From Myxococcales bacterium (GTDB taxonomy: Bacteria > Myxococcota_A > Polyangia > Haliangiales > Haliangiaceae), in NCBI GenBank assembly GCA_016707895.1, contig JADJGV010000002.1:682001-746000 (forward strand): DNA of 64,000 nt, written 5' to 3'. Shown piece by piece: positions 8,411 through 17,337 of this stretch (the stretch's first letter is position 1; the number at the start of each line of letters is the position of its first letter). The notes under the pieces were generated by a model that was given only the letters and a program-made list of their open reading frames with translations, was not told the DNA's origin and searched no databases. A program made the position numbers and the translations under genes.

Positions 8411-8433
8411 GCGTCACGCGACGTGGACCTGGA

Positions 8434-9090
8434 TCAGGCCATGCCGGCGGCCTTCGCCACCTCGGTCGCGAAGTCGTCCTTCTTCTTCTCGAGGCCCTCG
8501 CCCAGCTCGAAGCGGGCGAAGCGGCGGACCTTGATGTTCTCGCCGATCTTCGCGATCAGCTCCTGCTGGAGCTGCTCGATGGTCTTGTCGGGGTTCTTCA
8601 CGAACGGCTGGTCGAGCAGGCAGATGTCCTTGAGCCACTTGCTGAGCTGGCCCTCGACCATCTTCTGCGCGATCGCCTCGGGCTTGCCGCTCTCGACGGC
8701 CTTGGCCACCAGCACGGCGCGCTCGCGGGCGATGACGTCCTCGGCGACCTCCTCGCGGCGGACGAACTGCGGGCCCATCGCGGCGATCTGCATCGCGACG
8801 TCCTTCGTGAAGCCGACGAAGTCCTCGTTGCGGGCGACGAAGTCGGTCTCGCAGTTGATCTCGACGAGGACGCCGATGCGGCCGCCGCCGTGGATGTACG
8901 AGACGACGGCGCCCTCGGTGGCCTCGCGGCCGGCCTTCTTGGCGGCCTTGGCCAGGCCCTTGGCGCGGAGGAAGTCGATCGACTTCTCCATGTCGCCGTC
9001 GCACTCGACCAGCGCCTTCTTGCAGTCGGCCATGCCGGCGCCGGTGCGCTCGCGCAGATCCTTGATCATCGTGGCGGTCACTTCAGCCAT
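8434..9090 (-). CDS. tsf: Translation elongation factor Ts
   Basis: The 218-residue protein is the nucleotide exchange factor for EF-Tu. It has the N-terminal UBA-like domain (IKDLRERTGAGMADCKKAL), the EF-Tu contact motif GRIGVLVEINCETDFVARN, then a single core domain (LLDQPFVKNPDKTIEQ, IKVRRFARFELGEG). At 218 residues it is the short form with one core repeat; E. coli EF-Ts has 283. The start lies 80 bases after the rpsB stop, consistent with rpsB-tsf co-transcription. Confidence 0.96.
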   Translation of the reverse strand: MAEVTATMIKDLRERTGAGMADCKKALVECDGDMEKSIDFLRAKGLAKAAKKAGREATEGAVVSYIHGGGRIGVLVEINCETDFVARNEDFVGFTKDVAMQIAAMGPQFVRREEVAEDVIARERAVLVAKAVESGKPEAIAQKMVEGQLSKWLKDICLLDQPFVKNPDKTIEQLQQELIAKIGENIKVRRFARFELGEGLEKKKDDFATEVAKAAGMA

Positions 9091-9170
9091 GGGAGTCTCC
9101 TGATGCTCGATGCGAGAAAGCCGCGGACCTGGCCGCGGCGCGTTCAGTCAGTGGGAACGGGGCGCGGGAT

Positions 9171-10049
<879 letters not shown>

Positions 10050-10161
10050 GGTCGTAGCTCGCTTTCTTCCGTTGGGCCTCCGGCGCGTCGTCGGACCCCT
10101 GACACCCGCTAGGCGGGCACGGACGAGGTCCTCGGCAACCGTGGGAGTTGTGGGAGCGCGC

Positions 10162-10191
10162 GATCTAGCACGCCCGAGCGGCGCGAGGCAA
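10162..10191 (-). promoter_or_regulatory. Candidate rpsB promoter
   Basis: Reading the minus strand, TTGCCT and TAGATC are spaced 18 bases apart, placing a transcript start near 10155 and a leader of roughly 105 bases before rpsB. The leader contains a CCCGC-CTA-GCGGG hairpin that could serve S2 autoregulation. This is a consensus match only. Confidence 0.3.
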
Positions 10192-10286
10192 GGTCCTGGA
10201 TCGACGGTGTTTCCTCAGTGATCGCGTAGTGTTGGCGCAGCGCAGGTGGCACCGGCGCTGGCGGTGGTGCGGCCCCTTGGTCGGCC

Positions 10287-10778
10287 CTAGCGGATCGCGG
10301 CGATGACGGCGGGCAGGGCGGCGTAGTCGGAGGCGCGGGGCTCGTCGAGGCGCAGCCGGACCCGGCCGGCGGCGTCGACGATCAGCACGGTGGGCAGCTG
10401 GTGGACGCCGAGCGGCGGGCCCTCGACGGTCTGGGTGCGATCGCGGCCGATCGGGAAGCGGGCGGGGACCTCGGCGAGGAACGCGTCGACTGCGGCGTCG
10501 TCCTCGTCGACCGACAGCCCGAGCACTGCGACGGTGGGATCGGCGGCCAGGTCGTTGAGGTGCGGGAACGAGTGCTTGCAGGGCAGGCAGTAGCTGGCCC
10601 ACACGTCGATCACGACGACCTTGCCGGCCAGCTCGGCGCTGGCCCAGGTGCCGCCGCCGCGCAGCGGGTAGCTCAGCGCGGGGAGCGGCGCCGCCTGCTC
10701 GGCGGGCACCGCGGTCGGCGGCGGCGGCGCGCTGGCGCACGCGGCGGCGAGGAGGGACGACAGCAGCAGCGAGCGCAT
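10287..10778 (-). CDS. TlpA/ResA-like thioredoxin-fold lipoprotein
   Basis: A 163-residue protein with a lipoprotein signal (LLAAAC, Cys14), a Pro-rich linker and a thioredoxin domain. The active site is WASYCLPCKHSF, the following strand is AVLGLSVDEDD, and the cis-Pro loop is HQLPTVLIVDAAG. Such proteins reduce periplasmic disulfides, often in cytochrome c maturation or oxidative-stress defence. It is divergent from the UGA-containing gene and near a cytochrome c gene, which fits a periplasmic thiol-redox role. It faces rpsB tail-to-head across a 237-base leader region. Confidence 0.88.
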   Translation of the reverse strand: MRSLLLSSLLAAACASAPPPPTAVPAEQAAPLPALSYPLRGGGTWASAELAGKVVVIDVWASYCLPCKHSFPHLNDLAADPTVAVLGLSVDEDDAAVDAFLAEVPARFPIGRDRTQTVEGPPLGVHQLPTVLIVDAAGRVRLRLDEPRASDYAALPAVIAAIR

Positions 10779-10834
10779 CGCCGCACCATAGCCCGCGCGG
10801 TTGCGCGCGCCACGCGATCGGCCAAGCTGCCGCG

Positions 10835-11551
10835 ATGCGCATCCGGGTCGCGGTCGCCGCCGCGCTGATCATGCTCCCCGCCACCCCGCGGCTGGCCGAG
10901 GCTTGAGGCATCGGTGCGCCCGTCGGTCCGACGGGCTGTGAGGGGAACGCGCCGCCGACGACCACGTACTTCGTGAGCGTCGCGGCCGCGGCGGCGTCGA
11001 CCCGGCTGGTGTTCGACGGCGATCGCGACGTCGAGCTCGACCAGCAGGCGATCACCGTGAGCGTCGGCCAGGTGCGGCCGTCGCGGTGGAGCGTGCGCGC
11101 GTCGCTGGGCGCGGTGCTCGACGGCGCGCTGGCCGGCGAGGGCCGGCGCTACCAGCTCGACCCTGGCGTGGTCGGCGCGATCGCGATCGCGCGGCCGTGG
11201 ACCTGGGGGCCGTGGTTCGTGCACGGCACGGCGTCGCTGGGCGCGTCGCGGGTCACGACCACCGAGCGGGTGGCCGGCGCGCCGACCGAGGGCCTGGTGG
11301 CGATCGACGCGCGGATCGGCGCGACCGCCGGCCGCCAGCTGGGCCCGGTCATGCCCTACGCGCTGGCCCGCGCGTTCGGCGGGCCGGTGCTGTGGACGAT
11401 CGACGGCGCCGGCGTGACCGGCACCGACGCCTACCACGTGCAGCTCGGCGCCGGCGCGACGCTGTCGATCGGCGACGCCTGGTCGGTGATGATCGACGTC
11501 GCCGCGCTGGGCGAGCGCGCCGCGTCGGTCGGCGTGAGCTGGCGGCGGTAG
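10835..11551 (+). CDS. Envelope protein with in-frame UGA at codon 24 (candidate selenoprotein)
   Basis: An ATG at 10835 opens a Sec signal (MRIRVAVAAALIMLPA, then TPRLAEA) that runs straight into TGA at 10904-10906. The same frame then stays open for 214 more codons to 11551. The residues after UGA (GIGAPVGPTGC) contain a Cys 11 residues on, and related myxobacterial exported proteins commonly start their mature part with Cys. The rest has alternating strands ending in VGVSWRR and looks like a small outer-membrane barrel of unknown function. A SECIS-like hairpin sits directly downstream. Alternatives are a recent nonsense mutation, a sequencing error, or re-initiation at the GTG at 10973, which would give a protein without a signal peptide. 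Confidence 0.55.
10919..10935 (+). promoter_or_regulatory. SECIS-like hairpin downstream of the UGA
   Basis: CCCGTC and GACGGG form a perfect 6-bp stem (8 bp if the loop is closed) around GGTCC. The loop GGUC is reached 18 bases after the UGA, so GGT is the seventh codon after it. From memory this is the same offset as the GGU of the E. coli fdhF SECIS loop, and it fits the usual bacterial SECIS rule of a G early in the apical loop. The bulged U of fdhF is absent. Confidence 0.45.
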
Positions 11552-11569
11552 CGCGGCCGCGGCGCGACG

Positions 11570-12310
11570 CTAGCGTGGGGGCGAGGGCGTGAACGCGGCG
11601 CGGATGTAGGCCAGCACCTGGCGCTGCTGCTCGGCGCTGAGGATCGCCCGCCACGCGGGCATCGCGCCGATGCGCCCGACCGTGCCGTCCGCGATGCTGC
11701 GCAGGAGCGCGTCGTCGGGGCGCGCCAGCACGCGCGCGTCGCCGACGAAGTCGGCGGCCAGCTTCCCATCGAGGCCGCGGCCGTCGGCCTGGTGGCAGGC
11801 CTGGCAGTGCGTCGCGTAGATCGCGCGCCCCGGCAGGTCGCTGGCGGGGGCGGCGGTCGTGGGCAGGCCGACGCCGCGGGCCAACAGCGCGGCGCATGCG
11901 ACGGCGATCACCAGGCAAGGGAGCTGCAGCACCGCGCAGCGCGACATCCGGGCAAACTGGCCCGGGCGCGGCTCGATCGGCTGCTTGCGCGCGTGGCGGA
12001 AGTGCCACGGCAGCACCACGTACTGCGGGTAGACCTCGAGCCCGACCATCGCGGCGATCGCACCCAGCTTCACCCAGAACACCGGGTTGGCGCTGTAGAA
12101 GGCCAGCGGCTTCTCGAGCTGCCCGAACAGCCGCCACAGCCCGCCGCCGAACAGCAGCAGCGCGGCGATGCCGTTGCCGTTGTCGGCGAAGCGGGTGGCG
12201 GCGACGTCCTGCCGTCGCAGCGCGACCAGCCGCAGCGCGCCGAACGCGGCGGCGAGCGCGAAGCCGCCCACATGGACGATCGAGGCGATGGCCGCGGTGA
12301 GGCCGGGCAT
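11570..12310 (-). CDS. DUF2214-type membrane domain fused to cytochrome c
   Basis: A 246-residue protein. Residues 1-150 hold four predicted transmembrane helices with the DUF2214-like segment EKPLAFYSANPVFWVKLG. Residues about 165-240 form a small class I cytochrome c with heme motif THCQACHQ, and AMPAW providing the likely axial Met. The order places the heme domain outside the cytoplasmic membrane, anchored by the helical part. The partner and electron acceptor are unknown. The gene sits close to the RND-porter lipoprotein gene on the same strand (30 bases), so they may be co-transcribed. Confidence 0.75.
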   Translation of the reverse strand: MPGLTAAIASIVHVGGFALAAAFGALRLVALRRQDVAATRFADNGNGIAALLLFGGGLWRLFGQLEKPLAFYSANPVFWVKLGAIAAMVGLEVYPQYVVLPWHFRHARKQPIEPRPGQFARMSRCAVLQLPCLVIAVACAALLARGVGLPTTAAPASDLPGRAIYATHCQACHQADGRGLDGKLAADFVGDARVLARPDDALLRSIADGTVGRIGAMPAWRAILSAEQQRQVLAYIRAAFTPSPPR

Positions 12311-12340
12311 CGCGGCGATGGTACGAGCGATCGCCGCGCG

Positions 12341-13924
12341 CTACCAGGCGTCGCCGACGGTCGCGGTCGGCAGGGCGTCGTGGATGGCGCGGGCGAGGGC
12401 GGCGCGGCGGCCAGCGGGGACGCGCAGCCAGACCGCGACGACGCGGCGGCGATCGCGGTGGACGATCGCGCTGGGCCCGCTGTGCGCGGTGACGGTCACG
12501 AGGTCGCGCAGCGGGACCGCGCCGACGCGCGGCGAGGTGACGGTCAGGTCGAGGTGCGGCTCCTCGCCGGGCGGCCAGGCGATCCGGACCTCGAGCTCGT
12601 CGGGCCCGTCGACGACGTGGCTGAGCGGTGCGTCGCCCAGCGAGACCCGCAGCGCGTCGGCGACCGCGACCACCGGGACGCCGAGGTCGGCGGCGCGGGC
12701 GCGATCGATCGTGATCTCGCGGCTGACGGCCCGGCGCGGATCGACGAGCGGCGGGTAGCCGGCGGCGGTGAGCGCGGCGACGGCGCGCTCGCCGGTGGTC
12801 AGCGCGACGTCGAGGTCGGCGGCCGGCAGCAGCGCCTCGAGCGCGACCACGCCGCGCCCGGCCCAGCGGACCGCGCCGAGGCCGCGGCGCGCGACGATCC
12901 CGTCGATCGCGGCCAGCGCGCGCTCGTCGACGCCCGCCGCGACCAGCACCTCGAGCGCGGGCGGCTCGCGGCGCACGCGCACGGCGGCGGCGCCGGCTCG
13001 CAGCAGCTCGCCGGCGATCGCGTCGACGTCGGCGTCGGCGTCGGGCAGCGCGACCAGCCCGACCACGGTCTGCGGCGGCAGCACCTCGGCCCCGCCGTCG
13101 CGCAGCGCCGCGGCCACCGCCCGTGCCGTCGCTGGCGACCGGACCTCGATCGCGACGATCAGCCCGGGCCCGGCCGGCGTGTGACCGACGCACGACGCCA
13201 CGGCGGCGCGCTCGAGGACCGCGACGTCGCGCAGCCGCACGCCGTCGCGCAGCGGCAGGCCTTCGAGGTCGGCGAGCCCGGCGCCGGTGGTGCGGATCGT
13301 CGTGGCGACGCCGGTGGCGTCGATGCGCCCGGCCGGCAGCGCGGTGTTGGCGCGCAGCGCCGCCAGCAGGTCCGTGGCGGTCAGCCCATACGCGGCCAGC
13401 CGCGCCGGATCGAGCCGCACCTGCAGCTGGTCGTCGACGAGGCCGCACACGTCGACCGCGGTCACGCCTTCCAGCACCTCGGTGCGCCGCTGCAGCTCGC
13501 GGCCGCGGTCGGTGGCGCGGCGCGGATCGTCGGTCGCCGGCAGCGGCACGATGGCGAGCACCGTCGGCGTGCGCCACGCGCGGGTGATCATCGGCGGCCG
13601 GGCGTCGGCCGGCAGTCGGGGCAGGGCGGTGCTGACCGCGTCGCGGGCCGCCGCGGCCAGCCGCTCGACGGCGGCCGGCGACCGCGCGGCCAGCTCGATG
13701 ACGGCGACGTTCTCGACCGCGCGGCCGTCGACGCGCGCCACGCCTGGCAAGCCGGCGGTGGCGTCCTCGAGCGGGGTCAGCAGCTCGCGCTCGACCGCCT
13801 CGGGCGACGCGCCCGGCCACGTGACCGTGATGCGCACCGCGCCGGGGGGCGGGCCCGCGGGCGCGTCACCGCCGCAGCCGATGAACGCGGCGAGCGCGGC
13901 GAGCGCGAGGGTGCGGCGACGCAT
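12341..13924 (-). CDS. Lipoprotein made of RND-pump periplasmic porter domains without membrane helices
   Basis: A 527-residue protein with a lipobox (AAFIGC, Cys17), then sequence strongly reminiscent of the periplasmic part of AcrB/CusA-type RND transporters. First half: VRITVTWPGASPEAVERE and PLEDATAGLPGVARV (PN1), and RLDPARLAAYGLTATDLLAAL with ALPAGRI (docking/PN2). Second half: SREITIDRARAADLGVP, ADALRVSLGD and GAVPLRDLVTVTAHSGPSAIVH. The twelve transmembrane helices that normally separate and follow these segments are missing, and no hydrophobic helix remains after the signal. I infer a tethered, non-pumping porter relative, perhaps a substrate-binding or accessory protein. Confidence 0.7.
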   Translation of the reverse strand: MRRRTLALAALAAFIGCGGDAPAGPPPGAVRITVTWPGASPEAVERELLTPLEDATAGLPGVARVDGRAVENVAVIELAARSPAAVERLAAAARDAVSTALPRLPADARPPMITRAWRTPTVLAIVPLPATDDPRRATDRGRELQRRTEVLEGVTAVDVCGLVDDQLQVRLDPARLAAYGLTATDLLAALRANTALPAGRIDATGVATTIRTTGAGLADLEGLPLRDGVRLRDVAVLERAAVASCVGHTPAGPGLIVAIEVRSPATARAVAAALRDGGAEVLPPQTVVGLVALPDADADVDAIAGELLRAGAAAVRVRREPPALEVLVAAGVDERALAAIDGIVARRGLGAVRWAGRGVVALEALLPAADLDVALTTGERAVAALTAAGYPPLVDPRRAVSREITIDRARAADLGVPVVAVADALRVSLGDAPLSHVVDGPDELEVRIAWPPGEEPHLDLTVTSPRVGAVPLRDLVTVTAHSGPSAIVHRDRRRVVAVWLRVPAGRRAALARAIHDALPTATVGDAW

Positions 13925-13949
13925 GCGCGATCAGGTACCACACGCGCGA

Positions 13950-14303
13950 TCACTCCGCGGTGATGCCCCCGAACACCTGGTACTGGCCGGGCTGCACCTC
14001 GACCCGATCTAGCGTCAGCGTCCACAGGCCCGAGACGTTGTCGCTGCCGAGCTCGAAGGTGTCGAACAGCGCGCCGTCGACGCGGACCTCCAGCGCGCCG
14101 TTGGCGACGTCCCGGGGCGCGGTGAGCGTGGCCGCGGGGACGCTGCCGTAGTCGGTCGCGCCGACCTCGACCCGCAGCGTGACGTCGGCCTGGTTGTCGA
14201 CCTGGATCTGCTTCTCGCCGGCGCCGTCGTCATCGGTGCAGGCGCCGGCGAGCGCGAGGCTGAGGGGGAGGAGCGCGGCGAGGCGGAGCGGGGAGGCGGG
14301 CAT
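13950..14303 (-). CDS. Small lipoprotein, unknown function
   Basis: A 117-residue protein. MPASPLRLAALLPLSLALAG leads to a lipobox (LAGAC), followed by an acidic DDDGAGEK linker. The mature domain is a short beta-sandwich-like sequence (IQVDNQADVTLRVEVG, GALEVRVDGALFDTFELG, QYQVFGGITAE). The ATG at 14303 is preferred over 14315 because the signal peptide begins there. It is 25 bases upstream of the porter lipoprotein on the same strand and may be its operon partner. No family recognised. Confidence 0.6.
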   Translation of the reverse strand: MPASPLRLAALLPLSLALAGACTDDDGAGEKQIQVDNQADVTLRVEVGATDYGSVPAATLTAPRDVANGALEVRVDGALFDTFELGSDNVSGLWTLTLDRVEVQPGQYQVFGGITAE

Positions 14304-14426
14304 GGCCGCGACCACAGCAACCCGCGGGCCAGCGGTCGCGACCGCGACCGGCGCCCGCCTGGCCCGCCGTCATGACCGCGCGTTCACGGCGCGTGCGTCG
14401 CCGGATGGTCGCGGTAGCCTCGACGT

Positions 14427-14828
14427 GTGATCGTCACCCCGGTGCGCTGCGAGACCCAGCCGCCGCCGCGCGTGGCCCCGCCGGTCGCGCGCGCGCCGGA
14501 CGACGAGGACGCCGACGCGCCGGCCGGCGACCTGGTGTGCGCGACGTGCGGGCGGCGGGTCACCCACGACGACCACCGCGTCGCGGTCAACGGCGCGCAC
14601 GAGCACACGTTCGTCAACCCCGGCGGCTTCGTCCACGTCGTCGGCTGCTTCGCGCTGGCCACCGGCCTGGCCTACGTCGGTGATCCGCAGTCGGCGTTCT
14701 CGTGGTTCCCCGGCTTCCGCTGGCAGATCGCCGCGTGCGGCGGCTGCGGCGTGCACCTCGGCTGGATCTTCCGCGCCGCCGGCGATCAGTTTCACGGCCT
14801 GTTGCCGGCGCAGCTACGGCGCGGCTGA
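14427..14828 (+). CDS. CULT-domain protein (bacterial cereblon-like)
   Basis: A 133-residue protein whose residues 36-130 match the CULT fold, the thalidomide-binding domain of cereblon. Zinc ligands are C38-x-x-C41 and C104-x-x-C107. The aromatic cage is W93, W99 and W113, with F115 two residues after the last Trp. The spacings 6 and 14 between the Trp residues equal those of human cereblon (W380/W386/W400) and Magnetospirillum MsCI4. Supporting motifs are HTFVNPGGFVH, FSWFPGFRW and HLGWIF. The bacterial role is unknown; cyclic-imide or modified-peptide ligands are known from biochemistry. The start is GTG at 14427; the first ~35 residues are a disordered Pro/Asp-rich extension. It overlaps the convergent next gene by 15 bases. 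Confidence 0.88.
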   Translation: MIVTPVRCETQPPPRVAPPVARAPDDEDADAPAGDLVCATCGRRVTHDDHRVAVNGAHEHTFVNPGGFVHVVGCFALATGLAYVGDPQSAFSWFPGFRWQIAACGGCGVHLGWIFRAAGDQFHGLLPAQLRRG

Positions 14829-15518
14829 CGCGCGCACGACGCCGACCCGGCTGCCGCGCGGCACGCCGTCGGTGAGCATCGCCGCCGCGGCGTCGGCGTA
14901 GGGCACCGTCATCGCGCCGAGCTGCGCCAGGAAGCGCGGCAACAGCAACGCCGCCGGCAGCGGCGGCCCCGCCATCGGCAGGCGATCGATCGCCAGCCGC
15001 GTGCGCGCCGGCCCGAGCGCGGGCCCCTCGAGCATCGGCCCCGGGCACAAGAGCCGCCAGTCGATCGTCGACGCCTGCAGCCGGCGCAGGTTGGCGCCGT
15101 GCGGCCAGAACAGCGCGCGCACGCCGGGCAGGTCCATGCCGGTGCGGCCGCTGTCACCGAGCTCGAGCAGGCCGGCGCCGGCGGTGAACCACGCCGCCGG
15201 GCGCGCGTCCGGCGGCAGCGCCTCGAGCGCGGTCACGAGCCGATCGACCAGCGCGACGAAGCGATCGCCGTCGCCGAGCTTGCCGGCGGTGTTGATCGCG
15301 AGGTCGTGGCCGTCCAGCAGCGCGGCCAGCGCCGCCGGCGCGATCGCCGTCAGATCGGCGGCGTGGACGGCGACCCGATCGCGCCAGCCGACCGGCAGCC
15401 GCGCCGGGGTGCGGACGATCACCGTCACCTGGTGGCCGGCGCGCAGCGCGGCGGCGCCGACGTGCTTGCCGAGCGCGCCGGTGGCCCCGAGGATGACGAC
15501 GCGGCGCGGCGCGGTCAC
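14814..15518 (-). CDS. NmrA/atypical SDR-family NAD(P)-binding protein
   Basis: A 234-residue Rossmann-fold protein with the nucleotide motif VVILGATGALGKHVGAAAL, VIVRTPARLP for adenine-ribose contacts, and ADLTAIAPAALAALLDGHD. The canonical SDR YxxxK pair is not evident, so it belongs with atypical NmrA-like NAD(P) sensors or reductases. The GTG start overlaps the helicase TGA (GTGA), indicating coupled translation with an SNF2 helicase, an odd partnership with no clear functional link. Confidence 0.75.
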   Translation of the reverse strand: MTAPRRVVILGATGALGKHVGAAALRAGHQVTVIVRTPARLPVGWRDRVAVHAADLTAIAPAALAALLDGHDLAINTAGKLGDGDRFVALVDRLVTALEALPPDARPAAWFTAGAGLLELGDSGRTGMDLPGVRALFWPHGANLRRLQASTIDWRLLCPGPMLEGPALGPARTRLAIDRLPMAGPPLPAALLLPRFLAQLGAMTVPYADAAAAMLTDGVPRGSRVGVVRASAAP

Positions 15519-17221
15519 GCGAGCAGCAACCGCTCGATCTCGCGCAGCGTCTCGGCGTCGTCGCCGATCATCTCCTTCATCGCCTGCAGCCGGCCGGCGA
15601 CGACCCGCGCCAGCTTGTCCTCGATGGTGCCGTCGGCGTAGGCCCAGTACACCTGCGCGAAGCGGCCGTCGCGGTGGCAGCGGCCCTCGATCTGCGCCAT
15701 CTGGATCGCCGACCAGCGCAGGTCGTGGATCACCTCGGACCGCGGCGCGTCGTTGTGCTCGCCCTGGTGCAGCGAGATGCCCTCCTCGACGGTGAACAGC
15801 ACCACCTTGGCGTCGCCGCGCTGGAACCGCAGCCGCTCGGCCTCGCGGGCGGCGGCGCCCAGCCCGCCGTGGATCACCGCGCACGGCACGGCGCCCAGGC
15901 CGCTGCCCAGCTCGCCCTTGATCGCCTCGAGGGTCTCGACGAACGCCACCGACACCGCGACCTGGTGGCCGTTGTCGAGCAGCTCGCGCACCAGCTCGAC
16001 CGTGCCCGGCGCGCGCAGCAGCGAGCTCTTCTGCCGCAGCCGCAGCGCCGCCGCCAGCGCCGACTTGGGATCGCGGCCGCGCGGCGCCAGCTCGAGCTCG
16101 CGGCGGAACGCGGTCCACGCCTGCTGGTACAGCTCGCGCGCCGAGCCGTCGAGCTCGATCGGCGTGAGGATGCGGTTGATCGCCGGCCACCCGGCGATGT
16201 CCTCGGGGCGGCGGCGCAGGCCGGCCGGGCCGTGGCCGCGGGCCGGCTCGAACAGCATCGCGCGCACCCGCTCGCAGTCGTTGCGATCGCCGCGCCACAG
16301 CCACTTGCCGTAGGTGCCGCGGCTGATGCCGAGGCCCTGATCGAGGCACCACTGCTCGAAGTCCTTGAGGTCGGCGGCGCGGGCGCCGGTGGTCGCGGCC
16401 AGGAGCGGCGCCAGGTACGACAGCTCGAGCGGGTTCTGCCCGGCGGTGGCCGACAGCCACAGGCAGAAGCCGGCCTCGGCCACCAGCTTGGCGGCCAGCT
16501 TCGAGCGCGCCGCGGTGGGGTTCTTGCAGCGGTGGCTCTCGTCGAGCACGACCACGTCGAACGCCGGCGCGGTGCCGACCCGGGCCAGGCCCTTCTTGGT
16601 GCGGACCTTCTTGCGCGCCGCGGCGCTGACCTCGAACAGCTTGCCCAGGCGATCGTAGTTGATGACGACGATGTCCTTGCCGCCGTCGCCCATCGCCTCG
16701 ATGGTGCGGCGCCAGTGGGCGATCACCGCCAGCGGGCAGACGATCAGCACCCGCGCCGAGGATCGCGCGCCGAGGATCGCGGCCCACGCGGTGATGGTCT
16801 TGCCCAGACCGACGTCGTCGGCGAGCAAGAACCCGGGGCGGCCGGCGGCGCGGGCGGCGGCGATCGCCGCGACCGCCTCGGTCTGGTGCGCGCGCAGCGC
16901 GATCGTCCCGGTCGGCGTCGACGGCGGCGGCAGCGCGGCGTCGGTCAACGTGCGCTCGACGTGGCGCTCCCACGAGTACGGCGCGGCCGCGAACGGCGCC
17001 AGCGCGGCCGGCAGCGCGGCGCCCTCCCACACGTGCACGCCGTGGTCGGCGTCCCAGCGCGCGCCGGCGGCGGCGGCCACCGCGCGCATCGCGAACGGCA
17101 CGTCGAGCACGTGCAGCGACGGCGCGGCGCGTGGCGGCGGCGCGGCCGCGCGGGTGGCGGCGGCCGGGCGGCTCGCGCGCAGGGGAGCGGACACGGTGCG
17201 CTTGGCGCGGATGATCGACAC
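15515..17221 (-). CDS. SNF2-family helicase-like ATPase with N-terminal DUF5710-like segment
   Basis: About 568 residues from a GTG at 17221; GTG at 17239 or an upstream ATG at 17437 are alternatives, but the latter adds only Arg/Ala-rich antisense-like sequence. Early residues (PFAMRAVAAAAGARWDADHGVHVW) resemble the short DUF5710-type module. SNF2 motifs follow in order: LLADDVGLGKTIT (Walker A), VLIVCPLAVI (Ia), VVLDESHRCKN (II), LWLSATAG (III), then the C-terminal lobe with QIEGRCHRDGRFAQVY (VI). It resembles the SMARCAL1/HepA group of annealing translocases. Substrate unknown; no phage or restriction genes are next to it. Confidence 0.82.
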   Translation of the reverse strand: MSIIRAKRTVSAPLRASRPAAATRAAAPPPRAAPSLHVLDVPFAMRAVAAAAGARWDADHGVHVWEGAALPAALAPFAAAPYSWERHVERTLTDAALPPPSTPTGTIALRAHQTEAVAAIAAARAAGRPGFLLADDVGLGKTITAWAAILGARSSARVLIVCPLAVIAHWRRTIEAMGDGGKDIVVINYDRLGKLFEVSAAARKKVRTKKGLARVGTAPAFDVVVLDESHRCKNPTAARSKLAAKLVAEAGFCLWLSATAGQNPLELSYLAPLLAATTGARAADLKDFEQWCLDQGLGISRGTYGKWLWRGDRNDCERVRAMLFEPARGHGPAGLRRRPEDIAGWPAINRILTPIELDGSARELYQQAWTAFRRELELAPRGRDPKSALAAALRLRQKSSLLRAPGTVELVRELLDNGHQVAVSVAFVETLEAIKGELGSGLGAVPCAVIHGGLGAAAREAERLRFQRGDAKVVLFTVEEGISLHQGEHNDAPRSEVIHDLRWSAIQMAQIEGRCHRDGRFAQVYWAYADGTIEDKLARVVAGRLQAMKEMIGDDAETLREIERLLLA

Positions 17222-17337
17222 GGTCGGCGCAGCGTACACGCGCGGCGATCGGCGCGCGCGGGGCGGGATCGCGTCGCCGTCGCGGCGCGGTGATACCCTC
17301 GTCCCGGCGACGCGTGCGGGCGTCGCGGGAGTCGTCC

